Source: Mycolicibacter virginiensis (GTDB lineage Bacteria > Actinomycetota > Actinomycetes > Mycobacteriales > Mycobacteriaceae). From it: DNA of 64,000 nt. The stretch lies in the NCBI RefSeq assembly GCF_022374935.2, contig NZ_CP092430.2, positions 1,426,001 to 1,490,000 on the forward strand. Direction: 5' to 3'. Below are positions 17,260 to 25,248 of the stretch, in pieces (position 1 is the stretch's first letter; every line of letters begins with the position of its first letter). The position numbers and the translations under genes were made by a program. Below the pieces are notes generated by a model, which was not told the DNA's origin, did not search any database, and saw nothing but the letters and a program-made list of their open reading frames with translations.

Positions 17260-17373
17260 TGCCGAGCAGTCGCGAAAGCCCCCTCCAGGACGGGCCGGAG
17301 GGGGCTTTCGCGACTGCTCGCGGGCGAGGCCGCATAGATCACATTGACAGCAACACAGTGCGGCTGGTTGCAT
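17260..17373 (-). other. Polycysteine short reading frame running into the hairpin (possible attenuator peptide)
   Basis: On the minus strand an ATG at 17373-17371 is followed within six codons by CCCQCDLC (17355-17332), five cysteines in eight residues. The frame then runs through the 24-bp hairpin. Polycysteine leader ORFs act as cysteine-responsive attenuators in mycobacteria (established for other sulfur loci). Here the ORF points away from cysD and towards the antisense of canA, so its role is uncertain. It could be chance. Confidence 0.3.
17263..17320. terminator. 24-bp perfect hairpin after canA
   Basis: Arms 17263-17286 and 17297-17320 are perfectly complementary (24 bp), with a 10-base loop at 17287-17296. 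There is no T-run, as is usual for mycobacterial terminators. It begins 11 bases after the canA stop and could stop transcription from either side. Confidence 0.8.
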
Positions 17374-17440
17374 AGCCAGCCATAACCAACAAATATGGTA
17401 AGTCTCACCAAGATTATCGGGTATCTCTGGCAAGGAAGTC

Positions 17441-18379
17441 ATGACCAGTAACGTCACTGCGCCCCCCGAGGCCGCCACGGCTGGGCACTATCAGCTCACG
17501 CATCTGCGCACCCTGGAGGCCGAGGCCATCCACATCATCCGGGAGGTGGCGGCGGAGTTCGAGCGTCCGGTGCTGCTGTTCTCCGGCGGCAAGGACTCCA
17601 TCGTCATGCTGCATCTGGCCGTCAAGGCGTTCGCGCCGGGCCGGCTGCCGTTCCCGGTGATGCACGTCGACACCGGCCACAACTTCGACGAGGTCATCGC
17701 CGCGCGTGACGAGCTCGTCGCCCAGACCGGGGTCCGGCTGGTGGTCGCGTCGGTACAAGACGACATCGACGCCGGACGGGTGGTCGACGACGGGCCGTCG
17801 CGCAACCCGCTGCAGACCGTCACGTTGCTGCGGGCCATCCGCGAGAACAAGTTCGACGCCGCGTTCGGCGGTGCCCGCCGCGACGAGGAGAAGGCTCGCG
17901 CCAAGGAACGGGTGTTCAGCTTCCGTGACGAGTTCGGCCAGTGGGACCCCAAGGCCCAACGGCCCGAGCTGTGGAACCTCTACAACGGCCGGCATCGGGC
18001 CGGCGAGCATATTCGGGCGTTCCCGCTGTCGAACTGGACCGAGTTCGACATCTGGTCCTACATCGGGGCCGAGGAAATCGCGCTGCCGTCAATCTATTTC
18101 GCGCACCAGCGCAAGGTGTTCCGGCGTGACGGCATGCTGCTGGCCGACCACGAATTCCTGCGCCCCGTGGACGGGGAAGAGGTGTTCGAGACTTCGGTCC
18201 GGTTCCGCACCGTCGGCGACGTCACCTGCACGGGCTGCGTGGAATCCACGGCGGCCACCGTCGAAGAGGTGATCGACGAGACCGCGGTATCGCGGTTGAC
18301 CGAGCGCGGGGCGACTCGCGCCGATGACCGGATCTCCGAAGCAGGCATGGAAGACCGCAAGAGGCAGGGGTATTTCTGA
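17441..18379 (+). CDS. cysD: Sulfate adenylyltransferase subunit 2 CysD
   Basis: 312 residues. It is the catalytic subunit that joins sulfate and ATP into adenosine phosphosulfate (APS). The PP-loop SGGKDS is at residues 48-53. The second nucleotide-contact element GGARRDEEKARAKER lies near 145 and a C-terminal CTGCVES near 265. AAGGA lies just upstream of the ATG. The stop overlaps the next start by one base (TGATG), matching the need for a CysD-CysN complex in which GTP hydrolysis drives APS formation. Confidence 0.95.
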   Translation: MTSNVTAPPEAATAGHYQLTHLRTLEAEAIHIIREVAAEFERPVLLFSGGKDSIVMLHLAVKAFAPGRLPFPVMHVDTGHNFDEVIAARDELVAQTGVRLVVASVQDDIDAGRVVDDGPSRNPLQTVTLLRAIRENKFDAAFGGARRDEEKARAKERVFSFRDEFGQWDPKAQRPELWNLYNGRHRAGEHIRAFPLSNWTEFDIWSYIGAEEIALPSIYFAHQRKVFRRDGMLLADHEFLRPVDGEEVFETSVRFRTVGDVTCTGCVESTAATVEEVIDETAVSRLTERGATRADDRISEAGMEDRKRQGYF

Positions 18380-20232
18380 TGGGTGCGGCAACCACGCTGC
18401 TTCGAATCGCCACGGCCGGATCGGTCGACGACGGCAAGTCCACGCTGATCGGACGGCTGCTGTTCGACTCCAAGGCCGTCATGGAGGACCAGCTGGCCTC
18501 GGTCGAGCGCACCTCCCGTGAGCGCGGCAACGACTACACCGACCTGGCCCTGGTGACCGACGGCCTGCGCGCCGAGCGCGAGCAGGGCATCACCATCGAT
18601 GTCGCCTACCGCTATTTCGCAACGCCGAAGCGGAAATTCATCATCGCCGACACCCCGGGGCACATCCAATACACCCGTAACATGGTGACCGGCGCCTCGA
18701 CCGCTCAGCTGGCGATCGTGCTGGTCGACGCACGGCACGGGCTGCAGGAGCAGTCTCGCCGGCACACCTTCCTGGCGTCGCTGCTGGGGATTCGCCACAT
18801 CGTGCTGGCGGTCAACAAGATGGACCTGATCGACTGGGACGCCGAGAAGTTCGAGGCGATCCGCGACGACTTCCACTCGTTCGCCACCCGCCTGGACGTG
18901 CACGATGTGACGACTATCCCGATCTCGGCGCTGCTCGGCGACAACGTGGTGACCAAGTCGGACAAGACGCCCTTCTACGACGGTCCGGCGCTGCTGTCGC
19001 ACCTCGAAGAGGTCTACATCGCCGGTGACCGCAACCTGGTCGACGTGCGGTTCCCGGTGCAGTACGTGATCCGCCCGCAGACCCACGAGCACGCCGATCA
19101 CCGCAGCTACGCCGGCACGGTGGCCAGCGGCGTGCTGCGCCCCGGCGACGACGTCGTGGTGCTGCCGTCGGGCAAGCCGAGCCGGATCGCCGAGATCGAG
19201 GGGCCGAACGGCACAGTGGCCGAAGCATTTCCGCCGATGGCGGTCTCGGTGAGCCTCACCGACGACATCGACATCTCCCGCGGCGACATGATCGCCCGCA
19301 CCAACAACCAGCCGCGGGTGGTCCAGGACTTCGACGCCACGGTGTGTTGGATGGCCGACGGCGCGACGCTGCAGCCGGGCAACGACTACATCATCAAGCA
19401 CACCACCCGGACCACCCGGGTGAAGGTGATGGCGCTGGACTACCGCCTCGACGTCAACACCTTGCACCGCGACAAAGACGCGAACACGTTGAAGCTCAAC
19501 GAGCTCGGCCGCGTCTCGCTGCGTTCGCAGGTGCCGCTGATGCTCGACGAGTTCACCCGCAATGACTCCACCGGCTCGTTCATCCTGATCGACCAGGCCA
19601 CCAACGGGACCGTGGCCGCGGGCATGGTGCTGCGCGACGTGTCGCCGCGGACCGCGAGCCCCAACACCGTGCGGCACGAGTCGCTGGTCACCGCGACGGA
19701 CCGGTTGTCCAAGGGCCGCACCGTGTGGCTGACCGGGCTGTCCGGCGCGGGCAAGTCGTCGGTGGCGATGCGCGTCGAACAGCTGCTGCTCGAAAGGGGA
19801 ACGCCGGCTTACGTTCTCGACGGCGACAACCTGCGCCACGGCCTCAATGCCGACCTGGGCTTCTCGATGGCCGACCGTGCCGAGAACCTGCGCCGGCTGG
19901 CACACGTGGCCACCTTGCTGGCCGACTCCGGCCAGATCGTGTTGGTGCCGGCGATCAGCCCGCTGATCGAGCATCGCCAGCTGGCCCGTCAGGTGCACAC
20001 CGACGCCGGGTTCGACTTCGTCGAGGTGTTCTGCGACACCTCGCTGGAGGAGTGCGAGCAGCGTGACCCCAAGGGGCTCTACGCCAAAGCGCGGGCCGGT
20101 CTGATCACGCACTTCACCGGTATCGACAGCCCCTATCAGCGGCCGCGGAATCCCGACGTGCGGTTGAGCTCGCAGAACAGTGTCGACGAGCAGGCCCGCC
20201 AGGTCATCGCGGCGATCGACGACCGCAAGTGA
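18379..20232 (+). CDS. cysN: Bifunctional sulfate adenylyltransferase GTPase / APS kinase CysNC
   Basis: 617 residues. The N-terminal two thirds is an EF-Tu-like GTPase: G1 GSVDDGKST near residue 15, G3 DTPGHIQY near 95, G4 NKMD near 150. The C-terminal 175 residues are an APS kinase with P-loop GLSGAGKSS near residue 452, DGDNLRHGLN and FVEVFCDTSLEECE. The fusion makes PAPS directly from the APS formed with CysD, as in other mycobacteria (Rv1286). It overlaps the next gene by 4 bases (GTGA). Confidence 0.95.
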   Translation: MGAATTLLRIATAGSVDDGKSTLIGRLLFDSKAVMEDQLASVERTSRERGNDYTDLALVTDGLRAEREQGITIDVAYRYFATPKRKFIIADTPGHIQYTRNMVTGASTAQLAIVLVDARHGLQEQSRRHTFLASLLGIRHIVLAVNKMDLIDWDAEKFEAIRDDFHSFATRLDVHDVTTIPISALLGDNVVTKSDKTPFYDGPALLSHLEEVYIAGDRNLVDVRFPVQYVIRPQTHEHADHRSYAGTVASGVLRPGDDVVVLPSGKPSRIAEIEGPNGTVAEAFPPMAVSVSLTDDIDISRGDMIARTNNQPRVVQDFDATVCWMADGATLQPGNDYIIKHTTRTTRVKVMALDYRLDVNTLHRDKDANTLKLNELGRVSLRSQVPLMLDEFTRNDSTGSFILIDQATNGTVAAGMVLRDVSPRTASPNTVRHESLVTATDRLSKGRTVWLTGLSGAGKSSVAMRVEQLLLERGTPAYVLDGDNLRHGLNADLGFSMADRAENLRRLAHVATLLADSGQIVLVPAISPLIEHRQLARQVHTDAGFDFVEVFCDTSLEECEQRDPKGLYAKARAGLITHFTGIDSPYQRPRNPDVRLSSQNSVDEQARQVIAAIDDRK

Positions 20233-20957
20233 ACGATCACCAGCTGGCCGCGCACCTGGCCACCGAGGCGGGCCGGCTGCTGCTGCGGGTCCGCGAGGAG
20301 CTGGCCGATGCGACTGAGGCGGAACGGAAGGCGGCCGGCGACCAGCGTTCGCACGACTTCCTGATGGCCGCACTGGCGAGCGAGCGGCCCGACGACGCGG
20401 TGCTGTCCGAGGAGGGCGCCGACAACCCGGTCCGGCTGGCCGCCGAGCGGGTGTGGATCGTCGACCCGCTGGACGGCACCCGGGAGTTCAGCGAACTCGG
20501 CCGCGACGACTGGGCCGTGCACGTGGCGCTGTGGCAATCCGGCGAGCTGTCCGCCGGGGCGGTGGCGCTGCCCGCGCGGGGCAGCACGCTGGCCACCCCG
20601 ACGGTTGCCGCCCCGCCCGCGTACGCCGGCGCGCCCCGCATCGCGGTGTCGCGCAGCCGTCCGCCCGCGATCGCCGAAGCGGTTCGCGAGCGACTGGACG
20701 GCGTGCTGGTGCCGATGGGCTCGGCGGGGGTGAAGGTTGCCGCTGTGGTGCAGGGCATCGCCGATGTGTACGTGCACGCCGGCGGGCAATACGAGTGGGA
20801 CTCGGCTGCCCCGGTGGCGGTGGCCCGGGCCGCGGGCCTACATACCTCGCGCATCGACGGGTCACCACTGGTCTACAACCGGGCGGACCCGCTGCTTCCC
20901 GACCTGGTGGTGTGTCGCCCCGAATACGCGCAAGCGGTGCTCGCGGCAATCAGTTGA
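20229..20957 (+). CDS. cysQ: 3'(2'),5'-bisphosphate nucleotidase CysQ-like
   Basis: 242 residues with GTG start overlapping cysNC. Metal- and lithium-sensitive phosphatase motifs are LSEEG at residues 59-63, WIVDPLDGT at 76-84 and [14 protein letters not shown] near 200. The enzyme removes the 3'-phosphate from PAP (and PAPS), relieving product inhibition of sulfate activation and sulfotransfer. Its place directly behind cysDNC supports that role. The characterised M. tuberculosis CysQ (Rv2131c) is elsewhere, so this may be a second or alternative copy. Confidence 0.85.
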   Translation: MNDHQLAAHLATEAGRLLLRVREELADATEAERKAAGDQRSHDFLMAALASERPDDAVLSEEGADNPVRLAAERVWIVDPLDGTREFSELGRDDWAVHVALWQSGELSAGAVALPARGSTLATPTVAAPPAYAGAPRIAVSRSRPPAIAEAVRERLDGVLVPMGSAGVKVAAVVQGIADVYVHAGGQYEWDSAAPVAVARAAGLHTSRIDGSPLVYNRADPLLPDLVVCRPEYAQAVLAAIS

Positions 20958-20982
20958 GCCGCCAGATGGAAGAATGCTCGCA

Positions 20983-21459
20983 ATGCGCATGTCGGCCAAG
21001 GCGGAGTACGCGGTGCGAGCGATGGTCCAACTGGCCACCGCCGAGCCCGGCGCCCTGGTCAAGACCGACGAAATAGCGGCGGCGCAGGGCATTCCCGCGC
21101 AGTTCCTCGTCGACATCTTGTCCGATCTGCGCACCGACCGGCTGGTGCGCAGCCAGCGCGGTCGCGACGGCGGCTACGAACTGGCCCGCGCGGCCACGGC
21201 GATCAGCGTCGCCGACGTCTTGCGCTGCATCGACGGTCCGCTGGCCAGTGTCCGTGACATCGGCATGGGCGATCTGCCCTACGCCGGGCCGACGGCCGCG
21301 TTGACCGACGTGTGGCGGGCGTTGCGGGCCAGCATGCGTTCGGTGCTCGAGCAGACCAGCCTGGCCGACGTGGCATCGGGCGATCTACCGGCGCACGTCG
21401 CCGACCTGGCCGCCGACTACCGCACCCAGGAGCGCCAGCGCGGCCACACGCCTGGTTAG
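20983..21459 (+). CDS. Rrf2-family transcriptional regulator (Rv1287-type)
   Basis: 158 residues starting [18 protein letters not shown], the usual Rrf2 beginning; ATGs at 20974, 20983 and 20989 are possible, with GGAAGAA before the second. The winged helix covers residues 1-80 ([19 protein letters not shown], then [13 protein letters not shown]). Only one Cys (VLRCIDGP) lies where IscR and NsrR have three iron-sulfur ligands, so this is probably a cluster-free Rrf2 protein like CymR, the Bacillus repressor of cysteine metabolism. Co-location with cysD-N-Q fits such a role but is inference. Confidence 0.85.
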   Translation: MRMSAKAEYAVRAMVQLATAEPGALVKTDEIAAAQGIPAQFLVDILSDLRTDRLVRSQRGRDGGYELARAATAISVADVLRCIDGPLASVRDIGMGDLPYAGPTAALTDVWRALRASMRSVLEQTSLADVASGDLPAHVADLAADYRTQERQRGHTPG

Positions 21460-21473
21460 CCGCCCGGCCGGGC

Positions 21474-21583
21474 TGATGCGGCGGTCCAGCTTCGGCTCTC
21501 CTGCGTCGAGCCTCGCTAACCGCCGGGTTGATGCGGCGGTCCAGCTTCGGCTCTCCTGCGTCGAGCCTCGCTAACCGCCGGTC
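21474..21583. repeat. Tandem direct repeat, two 55-bp units
   Basis: The unit beginning TGATGCGGCGGTCCAGC occurs at 21474-21528 and again at 21529-21583 with an exact 55-base period. A degraded third edge (TAGCCGCCCGGCC) lies just upstream. The second unit covers the stop codon and last residues of the VOC gene, so unit-number changes would alter that C-terminus. It could also serve as a variable-number typing locus. Confidence 0.85.
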
Positions 21584-21960
21584 CCGTACGGCCGGGTGAG
21601 GATCTCCATGTAGTGACCGCCGGGATCGCGGAAATACACGCCGCGCCCACCGTCGTTGCGGTTGATCTCGCCCGGGCGCTCACCTCGCGGATCGGCCCAG
21701 TGCTCCAGCCCGCGTTCGGAGATCTTGGCGTAGATCGCATCGAAGTCGGACTCGGAGACTAAAAACGCGTAGTGCTGTGGCCGGATCGGCTCACCGGCGG
21801 CCACATCGGCGTAATCGAGGCTGGCCTGGTGATCGAGTGCGACGACCGCGAAGTGCCCGAACGGCTGCGGCTCGGGCAGGCCGAACAGCTCGGCTAGAAA
21901 AGCTGCCGACGCCTGCTTGTCGTGTGCGGCCACGATCGTGTGGTTGAACGAAATGCCCAT
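21571..21960 (-). CDS. VOC-superfamily (glyoxalase/bleomycin-resistance fold) protein
   Basis: 129 residues. The beta-alpha-beta-beta-beta fold is indicated by FNHTIVAAHD at the start (metal His), YAFLVSESDFDAIYAKI in the middle and GRGVYFRDPGGHYMEILTRPYG at the end (metal Glu). VOC proteins range from glyoxalases to ring-cleaving dioxygenases and drug-binding proteins, and the exact reaction cannot be read from this sequence. It diverges from an F420-type oxidoreductase across 46 bases. Its last codons lie inside the 55-bp tandem repeat. Confidence 0.8.
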   Translation of the reverse strand: MGISFNHTIVAAHDKQASAAFLAELFGLPEPQPFGHFAVVALDHQASLDYADVAAGEPIRPQHYAFLVSESDFDAIYAKISERGLEHWADPRGERPGEINRNDGGRGVYFRDPGGHYMEILTRPYGTGG

Positions 21961-22006
21961 TCCTCAAGTGTCGGCCGCGCAGGCCGCCCGTGCCACAATC
22001 GCGGTC

Positions 22007-22909
22007 ATGCAGGTGGGAATGACCATGCCAGTGATGGAACCGGACCTCGACGCCACGCTGCTGCGGGACTGGGCCCGAGCGATCGACGACGGGCCGTTCT
22101 CGTCGTTGTGTTGGGGCGAGCGAATTGCCTTCACCAACCCCGACAGCCTGACCCTGCTGGGTGCGCTGGCGGCGTGGACCGAGCGGGTGCGTCTGGTGAC
22201 CACGGTGATCGTCCCGCAACTGCACGACCCCGTCATGCTCGCCAAAGCGCTGGCCACCGCCGACCTGCTCAGCCAGGGCCGGCTTACCGTCGGGCTCGGC
22301 ATCGGCGGCCGCGACGAGGACTACCGGGCGGTCGGCGCCGATCCGGCGAAGCAGAAGATGGGCGAGTTGGCCGCCGCGGTGGCGATCATGCGGCGCGTCT
22401 GGGCGGGGGAGAAGCTCACCGAGTCGGTGTTGCCGGTCGGCCCGGCGCCCACCCAACCCGGCGGGCCGCCGCTGCTGGTCGGCACGATCGGCCCCAAGAC
22501 CTTGCGCAGCGCAGCGGCCTGGGCCGAAGGACTGGCTGGCATCACCATGGATCTTGATGTCGCCAAACAGAACGAACTGTTCGACGTCGCCCGCGACGCC
22601 TGGCGGCAGGCGGGCCGGGCCAAGCCGCATCTGGCGACGTCGTTCTGGTTCGCGTTGGGCGATCGTGACGAAGCCCGCGATCAGGTGCGCCGGCACCTGC
22701 TGCGCTACATGAACTGGATTCCCGCCGAATATGTCGAGGCGATGGCGCCGACGACCGGCTGGGCTGGCAGCGAGGACGAGCTGGCGCAGGTGCTGCGCCG
22801 GTTTGCGGCGGTGGGCGCCGACGAGGTTCACCTCATCCCGACCAGCTCTGATCTGGGGCAACTGCGCTGCGTAGCTGAGGTGGTCGCCGAGGTCAACCGG
22901 GCCGGCTGA
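22007..22909 (+). CDS. LLM-class F420-dependent oxidoreductase
   Basis: 300 residues from MQVGMTMPVMEPDL. The longer frame back to 21917 runs into the divergent gene and lacks similarity. It is a luciferase-like TIM barrel, with RVRLVTTVIVPQLHDPVMLAKALATAD near residue 65 and QGRLTVGLGIGGRDEDYRAVGAD near 90, typical of mycobacterial F420-using oxidoreductases. Such enzymes transfer hydride from the deazaflavin F420 to diverse substrates. The substrate is unknown. Confidence 0.85.
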   Translation: MQVGMTMPVMEPDLDATLLRDWARAIDDGPFSSLCWGERIAFTNPDSLTLLGALAAWTERVRLVTTVIVPQLHDPVMLAKALATADLLSQGRLTVGLGIGGRDEDYRAVGADPAKQKMGELAAAVAIMRRVWAGEKLTESVLPVGPAPTQPGGPPLLVGTIGPKTLRSAAAWAEGLAGITMDLDVAKQNELFDVARDAWRQAGRAKPHLATSFWFALGDRDEARDQVRRHLLRYMNWIPAEYVEAMAPTTGWAGSEDELAQVLRRFAAVGADEVHLIPTSSDLGQLRCVAEVVAEVNRAG

Positions 22910-23040
22910 GCGGGCAATCCGCTGATTGCGACACCGTCACGGATGCGTCTCTATCGTTCTCTGGCAGCCACAGAAGTCCCAGAAATCACTATCGTCACAG
23001 TGGTGCGAGGCCCGGGGGCGGGTCCTGGGAAAGGTGTGAC

Positions 23041-24480
23041 ATGTCGGCGACACGTCGAATCGTCTCGGCGGCAATGGTGCCGGTCGTCGTCCTGGGGATG
23101 GTCGCCGCCAGCGAGTTCGCGTCGGCGAACGCGCTCACCTGCAACGCTCCTGAAGCCAACATCGACCCGCCGCCGGGTTCACCGACCACCGGAGCCGGTC
23201 AGCTGCCCACCGGGCGGCGGCCTCGCGGCACCAACGACTCTGCGCCGCTGCCCAAGCTGGGCCCGCTGATCGCCGCGCTGATCAACCCGAACGGCACGAT
23301 CCGGCAACAGGCCGGAGTGGTCCCGCCGCAGCCGAATCCCGGTGGTCAAGCCGTGCCGAACGTCGCCCAGCCGGTGCAGCCCGTCCAGCCCGTACCGGCC
23401 GCAGATCCGGGGCTGGCGACGGCCGATGCCGCCGGCGCCATCGCCGGCGCGCAGACGTCGCTGGTGGAGTGGGTGACCGGACCCAACGGCCCCAACCAAA
23501 CCCTGCAGCGCTTCGGCATCTCCGGCACCGACCTCGGAATCCCCTGGGACAATGGCGATCCCGCTAACCGTCAGGTCCTCTACGCGTTCGGCGACACGTT
23601 CGGCTACTGCCGCATCCAGGGCAAGCAGTGGCGACAGAATGTGCTGTTCCGAAGCAATGACAACAACCTGGCGGACGGGATCACGGTGGGCCCCGGCGCG
23701 GTCGGCAACAAGTACTCGGGTTCGCCACTGCGGCAGGCGAACTTCTCCAAGCAGATCCTGCCCGCTGTGCAGCTGGCTCCGCACCAGGAGGGCATGATCC
23801 CCACCGCCGCCATCGGGATCGCCGGCAACCAGTACATGAACTTCATGTCCATCAAGCAGTGGGGGCGTGACGGCGAGTGGTCCACCAACTACTCGGCGAT
23901 CGCGGTCTCCAACGACAACGGCGAAACATGGGGCGTCTATCCGGGCACGGTGCGCTCGACCTCGCCGGAGAACGTCCCGCGGGCGCGTTTCGTCCCCGGT
24001 AACGAGAAATTCCAGATGGGCGCGTACCTACGCGGCAACGACGGCTTCTTGTACTCCTACGGAACCCCTTCCGGCCGTGGCGGTTCGGCGTACCTGTCGC
24101 GGGTGCCCGAGCGCGCCATTCCCGACCTGAACCAGTACCAGTACTGGAATGGGGACAGCGGATCCTGGGTGCCGGCCAATCCGGCTGCGGCCACGCCGGT
24201 GATCCCCGGCCCGGTGGGTGAGATGTCGGTGCAGTACAACACCTATCTACGTCAGTACCTGGCGTTGTACGGCAACGGCGGCAACGACGTCGTGGCCCGT
24301 ACCGCGCCCACCCCGCAGGGGCCGTGGAGCGCCGAGCAGACGCTGATTCCCACCGGTCAGATCCCCGGCGGCATTTACGCGCCCTACGTGCATCCCTGGT
24401 CGACGGGTAAGGACGTGTATTTCACGCTGTCGCTGTGGAACGCCTACGACGTGATGTTGATGCACACGGTGCTGGGGTAG
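23041..24480 (+). CDS. Exported DUF4185 protein, possible D-arabinan-cleaving glycoside hydrolase (GH183-like)
   Basis: 479 residues, ATG behind GGGAAAGG. Residues 1-30 form a signal sequence (VPVVVLGMVAASEFASA). A Pro/Gln-rich linker covers about 50-135. The rest is a beta-propeller-like DUF4185 domain with IPWDNGDPANRQVLYAFGDT, GMIPTAAIGIAG, AIAVSNDNGETWGVYPGTVR, GGSAYLSRVPE and GGIYAPYVHPW. Members of DUF4185 have been described as endo-D-arabinanases (GH183) acting on mycobacterial arabinan. If that applies here, the protein would remodel arabinogalactan or lipoarabinomannan in the envelope. Family assignment is firm, activity is inferred. Confidence 0.8.
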   Translation: MSATRRIVSAAMVPVVVLGMVAASEFASANALTCNAPEANIDPPPGSPTTGAGQLPTGRRPRGTNDSAPLPKLGPLIAALINPNGTIRQQAGVVPPQPNPGGQAVPNVAQPVQPVQPVPAADPGLATADAAGAIAGAQTSLVEWVTGPNGPNQTLQRFGISGTDLGIPWDNGDPANRQVLYAFGDTFGYCRIQGKQWRQNVLFRSNDNNLADGITVGPGAVGNKYSGSPLRQANFSKQILPAVQLAPHQEGMIPTAAIGIAGNQYMNFMSIKQWGRDGEWSTNYSAIAVSNDNGETWGVYPGTVRSTSPENVPRARFVPGNEKFQMGAYLRGNDGFLYSYGTPSGRGGSAYLSRVPERAIPDLNQYQYWNGDSGSWVPANPAAATPVIPGPVGEMSVQYNTYLRQYLALYGNGGNDVVARTAPTPQGPWSAEQTLIPTGQIPGGIYAPYVHPWSTGKDVYFTLSLWNAYDVMLMHTVLG

Positions 24481-24484
24481 CGGT

Positions 24485-24913
24485 TCAAAGGATCGTCAGG
24501 TGTCGATCTTCGGCGCCGGGAACCGTTGTCAGAGCGATCGATTGGTCGAACGTGACGAACCTGCCGTCGTTGGCGACGGCGAGTGCCAGCAAGTAGGCGT
24601 CGGTGACCTGTTTGGAGCTGTGTACCCGGGCGGGATCGACAACGTCGGCATCGAGAACGCTCACCGCGCAGGTCCAGAACTGGTGGTAGCGGGTCCCAGT
24701 GGCCTGGGCCAGCATGCCGATGGCGTAGTTGGGCGTGACGGGATTCGGATATCGGGGTTGGCTGATGATGCGCACGAAGCCGTTCTGGGTGATCGCGCAA
24801 GATGCCCAGCCGTGGTCGATCTCGGTGTCCAGCCACGTCCGTGCCCGTTCGTGGTCGACGTGATCGCGGTCGAGCAACGCCAACAGCACATTGACGTCTA
24901 GCAATGACCGCAT
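24485..24913 (-). CDS. vapC: VapC-type PIN-domain ribonuclease toxin
   Basis: 142 residues. PIN-domain acidic residues Asp6 (LLDVNVLLALLD), Asp105 (VTDAYLLALA) and Asp123 (FVTFDQSI) form the metal site of an endoribonuclease that cuts tRNA or rRNA. At the position where many PIN domains carry Glu, this protein has Gln43 (AITQNGFVRI); activity may still be retained, as this variant seems to recur in the family. It lies 5 bases downstream of vapB, the standard antitoxin-toxin order. Confidence 0.88.
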   Translation of the reverse strand: MRSLLDVNVLLALLDRDHVDHERARTWLDTEIDHGWASCAITQNGFVRIISQPRYPNPVTPNYAIGMLAQATGTRYHQFWTCAVSVLDADVVDPARVHSSKQVTDAYLLALAVANDGRFVTFDQSIALTTVPGAEDRHLTIL

Positions 24914-24918
24914 CTGAT

Positions 24919-25155
24919 TCAGACGCCCTCTTCGTCGCGAAGTCGGTCGATGAGGGCATTGGAGACTGCGGTGCCGCGGTGAGGTAGCGGAGCGAAGCCG
25001 TGAAACGACTCGGACCCTTTCGTCGGGTTGTCGTGCCTGGTCAGCGCTTGCCGAGCCAACTCGGAGAGCACTTCGCCCACTGGGCGCCGCTCTCGGTGTG
25101 CCCGCTCCTTGACCGCCAAGAGCACGTCATCATCGATCGACAATGTGGTGCGCAT
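24919..25155 (-). CDS. vapB: VapB-type ribbon-helix-helix antitoxin
   Basis: 78 residues. The N-terminus MRTTLSIDDDVLLAVKERA is a ribbon-helix-helix DNA-binding head. The middle helix VGEVLSELARQAL completes the dimer, and the C-terminal tail would wrap the VapC active site. It should neutralise VapC and repress the operon. The start appears leaderless, with a -10 box 7 bases upstream inside an inverted repeat. Confidence 0.88.
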   Translation of the reverse strand: MRTTLSIDDDVLLAVKERAHRERRPVGEVLSELARQALTRHDNPTKGSESFHGFAPLPHRGTAVSNALIDRLRDEEGV

Positions 25156-25160
25156 ACATC

Positions 25161-25176
25161 TGATGCTAGTGCATCA
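25161..25176 (-). promoter_or_regulatory. vapB -10 box inside a TGATGC-N4-GCATCA operator
   Basis: A perfect inverted repeat with 6-base arms (25161-25166 and 25171-25176) is centred on the minus-strand -10 hexamer TAGCAT (25168-25163). The hexamer lies 7 bases before the vapB ATG. A VapB dimer bound here would block RNA polymerase, the expected autorepression by the VapBC complex. Confidence 0.55.
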
Positions 25177-25248
25177 CGGAGTGGCCCCGCGGCCTTCGCG
25201 GTGGATGATCTAAGTTCCAAGTGACCGGGTCGGTTGACTTCATTGGAT

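Noticed and set aside
18094..20373. 759-residue minus-strand frame opposite cysNC
   Set aside because: Antisense to a fully conserved enzyme, with His/Arg/Gly-rich composition typical of shadows.
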